Shown here: positions 60,870 through 64,000 of the stretch, piece after piece
Position numbering within the stretch: position 1 is the first letter of the stretch
How the letters are laid out: every line of letters begins with the position of its first letter
Origin: Streptantibioticus cattleyicolor NRRL 8057 = DSM 46488
GTDB lineage: Bacteria > Actinomycetota > Actinomycetes > Streptomycetales > Streptomycetaceae
Assembly (NCBI RefSeq): GCF_000240165.1
Contig: NC_017586.1
Location: 4,030,001-4,094,000, forward strand
Length of the DNA stretch: 64,000 nucleotides
Direction: 5' to 3'
Position numbers and translations under genes: made by a program
The notes under the pieces: generated by a model
Told to the model about the DNA's origin: nothing
Seen by the model: only the letters and a program-made list of their open reading frames with translations
Database searches by the model: none

Positions 60870-62645
60870 TCAGTCCTTGATCTCGCAGATGGCGGCGCCG
60901 GAGGAGACCGAGGAGCCGACCTCGGCGGTGAGCCCCTTGACGGTGCCGCTGCGGTGCGCGTTGAGCGGCTGCTCCATCTTCATGGCCTCCAGGACGACGA
61001 TCAGGTCGCCCTCGTCGACCTGCTGGCCCTCCTCGACGGCCACCTTGACGATGGTGCCCTGCATCGGCGAGGCGAGGGTGTCGCCGGAGGCGGCGGGGCC
61101 GGACTTCTTGGCGGTCTTGCGACGCGGCGCCTTCTTGGAGCCGCCCGGCGCCGCGACCGTGCCCATGCCCAGCGACGCCGGCAGCGTCACCTCCAGCCGC
61201 TTGCCGCCGACCTCGACGACCACGGTCTCCCGGGCGCCCTCGCCCTCGTCCTCGTCGGCCACCGCGCCGCCGGTGAACGGCGGGATGGTGTTGTCGAACT
61301 CGGTCTCGATCCACCGGGTGTGGACGGTGAACGGCCCCTCGGAGCCGTGCACCTCGGGGGCGAACGCCGGGTCGGTGACGACCGCGCGGTGGAACGGGAC
61401 GGCGGTGGCCATGCCCTCGACCTGGAACTCGGCCAGCGCCCGGCGGGCCCGCTCCAGCGCCTGCTTGCGGGTGGCGCCGGTGACGATCAGTTTGGCCAGC
61501 AGCGAGTCCCACGCGGGGCCGATGACGCTGCCGGCCTCCACGCCCGCGTCCAGCCGCACGCCGGGGCCGGAGGGGGCGTCGAAGCGGGTCACGGTGCCGG
61601 GGGCGGGCAGGAAGTTGCGGCCCGGGTCCTCGCCGTTGATGCGGAACTCGAAGGAGTGGCCGCGCAACGCCGGGTCGTCGTAGCCCAGTTCCTCACCGTC
61701 GGCGATCCGGAACATCTCGCGGACCAGGTCGATGCCGGAGACCTCCTCGGTGACCGGGTGCTCGACCTGGAGCCGGGTGTTGACCTCCAGGAAGGAGATG
61801 GTGCCGTCCTGGCCGACGAGGAACTCGCAGGTACCGGCGCCGACATAGCCGGCCTCGCGCAGGATCGCCTTGGACGCCCGGTACAACTCGGCGACCTGGC
61901 CGTCGGTCAGGAACGGCGCCGGGGCCTCCTCGACGAGCTTCTGGTGGCGGCGCTGGAGGGAGCAGTCACGGGTGGAGACGACGACCACGTTGCCGTGCTG
62001 GTCGGCCAGGCACTGGGTCTCCACGTGGCGCGGCCGGTCCAGGTAGCGCTCGACGAAGCACTCGCCGCGGCCGAAGGCGGCCACCGCCTCGCGTACCGCG
62101 GAGTCGTAGAGCTCGGGCACCTCTTCGAGGGTGCGGGCGACCTTCAGGCCGCGTCCGCCACCGCCGAAGGCGGCCTTGATGGCGATGGGCAGGCCGTGCT
62201 CCTCGGCGAAGGCCACGACCTCCTCGGCGCCGGAGACGGGGTCGGGCGTACCGGCCACCAGCGGGGCGCCGGCGCGCTGGGCGATGTGCCGGGCCGCGAC
62301 CTTGTCGCCGAGGTCGCGGATGGCCTGCGGCGGCGGGCCGATCCAGATCAGCCCGGCGTCGAGCACGGCCTGGGCGAACTCGGCGTTCTCCGACAGGAAG
62401 CCGTAGCCCGGGTGGACGGCGTCCGCGCCGGAATCCTCGGCGGCCTTCAGCACCTTGGCGATGTCCAGGTAACTGGTGGCAGGGGTATCGCCGCCGAGCG
62501 CGAACGCCTCGTCGGCCGCGCGGACGTGCAGCGCGTCCCGGTCCGGATCGGCGTAGACCGCCACGCTGGCGATCCCGGCGTCCTGGCAGGCACGAGCGAC
62601 GCGGACGGCGATTTCGCCGCGGTTGGCGATGAGCACCTTGCGCAC
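60870..62645 (-). CDS. accA2: Acetyl/propionyl-CoA carboxylase alpha subunit (biotin carboxylase + BCCP)
   Basis: The 591-residue protein joins a biotin carboxylase ([78 protein letters not shown]) to a C-terminal biotin carrier domain ([26 protein letters not shown]) through an Ala/Lys linker. It carboxylates biotin for a separate beta subunit, giving malonyl- or methylmalonyl-CoA for fatty acid and polyketide synthesis. GTG 62645 is preceded by AAGGAGGG. Length, position and type match Streptomyces AccA2. Confidence 0.95.
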   Translation of the reverse strand: MRKVLIANRGEIAVRVARACQDAGIASVAVYADPDRDALHVRAADEAFALGGDTPATSYLDIAKVLKAAEDSGADAVHPGYGFLSENAEFAQAVLDAGLIWIGPPPQAIRDLGDKVAARHIAQRAGAPLVAGTPDPVSGAEEVVAFAEEHGLPIAIKAAFGGGGRGLKVARTLEEVPELYDSAVREAVAAFGRGECFVERYLDRPRHVETQCLADQHGNVVVVSTRDCSLQRRHQKLVEEAPAPFLTDGQVAELYRASKAILREAGYVGAGTCEFLVGQDGTISFLEVNTRLQVEHPVTEEVSGIDLVREMFRIADGEELGYDDPALRGHSFEFRINGEDPGRNFLPAPGTVTRFDAPSGPGVRLDAGVEAGSVIGPAWDSLLAKLIVTGATRKQALERARRALAEFQVEGMATAVPFHRAVVTDPAFAPEVHGSEGPFTVHTRWIETEFDNTIPPFTGGAVADEDEGEGARETVVVEVGGKRLEVTLPASLGMGTVAAPGGSKKAPRRKTAKKSGPAASGDTLASPMQGTIVKVAVEEGQQVDEGDLIVVLEAMKMEQPLNAHRSGTVKGLTAEVGSSVSSGAAICEIKD

Positions 62646-63015
62646 GATGGCTCCCTCCTTGAAACAAGGCGAGTTTAGGGACTGCCGACACGTCATGCCG
62701 AGCCACCCCTATGGGTGAGCTTCCCCACACGCAGTGTGGCGCGACGCTCTCGGAAAACGCCGGATGCCTTGTCGCTCCACGGTACGCCGCTCGTCGCGGC
62801 GTTACCGGCAGCTTGCCCCGGCTGGCCGCCCGGTCCACCCGCCACGGGGTGGCATGGGGGAATCTTTGTGGGGTTCCCACTAGATGAGGGCGAAAAGTTT
62901 GCCGGGTGGCGGTCCTCGTACGAGTGAAGCGCGCAGGGGTCTTGTCGGCTCCCTTACCCATGAGTAGCGTCCTGGATGTCGATACCTGCGGTAACCAGGA
63001 GGGGGCGGCGGGCCG
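62646..63015. other. Divergent intergenic region, acyl-CoA carboxylase / small membrane protein
   Basis: These 370 bp must hold the carboxylase promoter (leftward) and that of the small membrane protein. A short CACACGCAGTGTG dyad at about 62727-62739 is the only symmetric feature noted. No small gene is supported. Confidence 0.45.
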
Positions 63016-63453
63016 ATGCGCAGAGGGGTGGCGGCGCTCGCCGCGGTGCTGCTGGTCGTCGAGGCGTGCGGGGTCGGGTTCGTCAACCTGGCGCTCGGTT
63101 ACGCGGTGCGCCACCAGTCGATGTCGCTGGCCGGGCTGAAGCCCTCGGCCATGTCGGCCGGGGCGTGGGCGGCCGGGGCGCTGCTCGTCGTCCTCCTGCT
63201 CGGCTGCGCCGTGGTGGCGGTGGTCACCGCGGTGCGCGACCGGGCCCCGGGGCGCTTCGGACGGCTCGCGCTGATCCTCGCCGCGGTGCTCAACGGGGCG
63301 CTGGGCGCCGCCGCCGCGGGCATCGTCGGCTGGCTCTCCTTCGCCGTGGTGATGGTGATCCTCGGCGCCGTGGTGCTCACCCTGATCAACTACGGGCCGG
63401 GCGGCGCCGCCCCGGCCGTCGCACCGGAACCGGCGCCGCCCGCCACGCCCTGA
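63016..63453 (+). CDS. Small integral membrane protein
   Basis: The 145-residue protein has four hydrophobic segments (about 5-30, 48-72, 84-105, 108-128) and a Pro/Ala-rich tail. No family motif is recognised. The ATG is preceded by GGAGGGGG, a strong ribosome site. Streptomyces genomes commonly have a hypothetical membrane protein between accA2 and maf. The stop abuts the convergent maf gene. Confidence 0.83.
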   Translation: MRRGVAALAAVLLVVEACGVGFVNLALGYAVRHQSMSLAGLKPSAMSAGAWAAGALLVVLLLGCAVVAVVTAVRDRAPGRFGRLALILAAVLNGALGAAAAGIVGWLSFAVVMVILGAVVLTLINYGPGGAAPAVAPEPAPPATP

Positions 63454-64000
63454 TCAGGCCCACAACTCCGTGATCCGCACGTCCAGTTCGGCCAGGAGCG
63501 TGCGCAGCAACGGCAGCGACAGCCCGATCACGTTCCCCGGGTCGCCGTCGATCCCCTCGACGAACGGCGCCGACCGGCCGTCCAGGGTGAACGCCCCGGC
63601 CACGTGGAGCGGTTCACCGCTGGCCACGTAGGCGTCGATCTCGGCGTCGTCCGGGGTGCCGAAGCGGACCGTGGTGGACGCGGTGCGCGAGACCTGCTTG
63701 CCGGTGACGGTGTCGATCACGCAGTGGCCGGTACGCAGCACCCCGCTGCGGCCCCGCATGGCGTGCCAGCGGGCGGTGGCGTCGGCGGCGTCCCGCGGCT
63801 TGCCCAGCGCCCGGCCGTCCAGCTCCAGCACCGAGTCGCACCCGATCACCAGCGCGTCCTCGGTGAGGCCGGCGGCGACCGCGGCGGCCTTGGCCTCGGC
63901 GAGGACACGGGCGAGTTCGGCCGGGGTGTCGGCGGTGATCGCGTCCTCGTCCACCCCGCTGACCACGACGCGCGGGGCGAGTCCGGCCTGCCGCAGCAGT
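63454..64000 (-). CDS. maf: Maf family nucleoside triphosphate pyrophosphatase (N-terminus outside window)
   Basis: The visible 182 residues continue to the window edge ([19 protein letters not shown]). They contain [47 protein letters not shown], the Maf core with the catalytic Asp in GCDSV, and [24 protein letters not shown] near the end. Maf proteins hydrolyse non-canonical or pyrimidine nucleoside triphosphates and influence septation. The SxxRR motif at the N-terminus lies beyond 64000. Confidence 0.93.
   Translation of the reverse strand, partial: LLRQAGLAPRVVVSGVDEDAITADTPAELARVLAEAKAAAVAAGLTEDALVIGCDSVLELDGRALGKPRDAADATARWHAMRGRSGVLRTGHCVIDTVTGKQVSRTASTTVRFGTPDDAEIDAYVASGEPLHVAGAFTLDGRSAPFVEGIDGDPGNVIGLSLPLLRTLLAELDVRITELWA

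Overview
The window is very GC-rich actinobacterial DNA. Its wobble-GC coding, frequent GTG starts and dense 4-nt ATGA/GTGA gene overlaps point to Streptomyces or a close relative. From memory, the gene order (trpS, DacA-type carboxypeptidase, sdhBADC, cell-wall glycopolymer genes, nucleoside ABC transporter, deoA/cdd/add, afsQ1/afsQ2/sigQ, deoC, purine nucleoside phosphorylase, phospho-sugar mutase, accA2, maf) follows the conserved core of the Streptomyces coelicolor chromosome around SCO4840-SCO4925. No tRNA, rRNA, CRISPR array or phage module was seen.

Layout. 1-7.6 kb: 3' end of trpS, a 2H phosphoesterase, a YihY/BrkB membrane protein, a D,D-carboxypeptidase, a small membrane protein and the leftward sdhC-sdhD-sdhA-sdhB operon. 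8-13 kb: an ECF sigma factor coupled to a Gly/Asn-rich membrane protein, a 1-kb gap with what looks like a fragment of cydD, a stand-alone acyl-CoA mutase large subunit and a 650-bp gene-free stretch. 13.2-15.5 kb: an FAD monooxygenase and a divergent TetR repressor, separated by two identical 13-bp palindromic operators. 15.4-25.8 kb: a divergent locus for a sialic-acid-like (nonulosonic acid) wall polymer, with glycosyltransferases, a polysialyltransferase-family protein, an acyltransferase, NeuA, NeuB and an ABC export permease. 26-35 kb: an M20 amidohydrolase, then a nucleoside uptake and catabolism block (BmpA lipoprotein, ABC ATPase, two permeases, cytidine deaminase, thymidine phosphorylase). 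35-41 kb: two Uma2 genes made by a tandem duplication, an MFS/LysR divergent pair, DUF397, an alpha/beta hydrolase and adenosine deaminase. 41.4-47.4 kb: small secreted and membrane proteins and the afsQ1-afsQ2-lipoprotein operon opposite sigQ. 48-54.6 kb: a deoC-aldehyde dehydrogenase operon opposite purine nucleoside phosphorylase and a phospho-sugar mutase. 54.6-64 kb: PH-domain protein, LppY/LpqO lipoprotein, gamma-glutamylcyclotransferase, quinone reductase, DeoR and TetR regulators, an acyl-CoA carboxylase alpha chain, a small membrane protein and the 3' part of maf.

Two threads tie the window together. First, the palindrome CTACGCGCGTAG (one copy imperfect) lies directly upstream of bmpA, the nucleoside ABC ATPase, add, deoC and the purine nucleoside phosphorylase gene. 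It therefore defines a local nucleoside-salvage regulon; at add, deoC and the phosphorylase gene the spacing suggests leaderless mRNAs. Second, a roughly 600-bp non-coding element with ~29-bp terminal inverted repeats and a long internal palindrome occurs three times (27.2, 51.4 and 56.5 kb). Two copies, 29 kb apart in opposite orientation, look almost identical over more than 500 bp. This resembles a MITE-like or structured-RNA repeat family and is the strongest candidate here for something undescribed. A further oddity is the nucleoside ABC ATPase gene: it has no ATG, GTG or TTG start in its frame and appears to begin at ATC.
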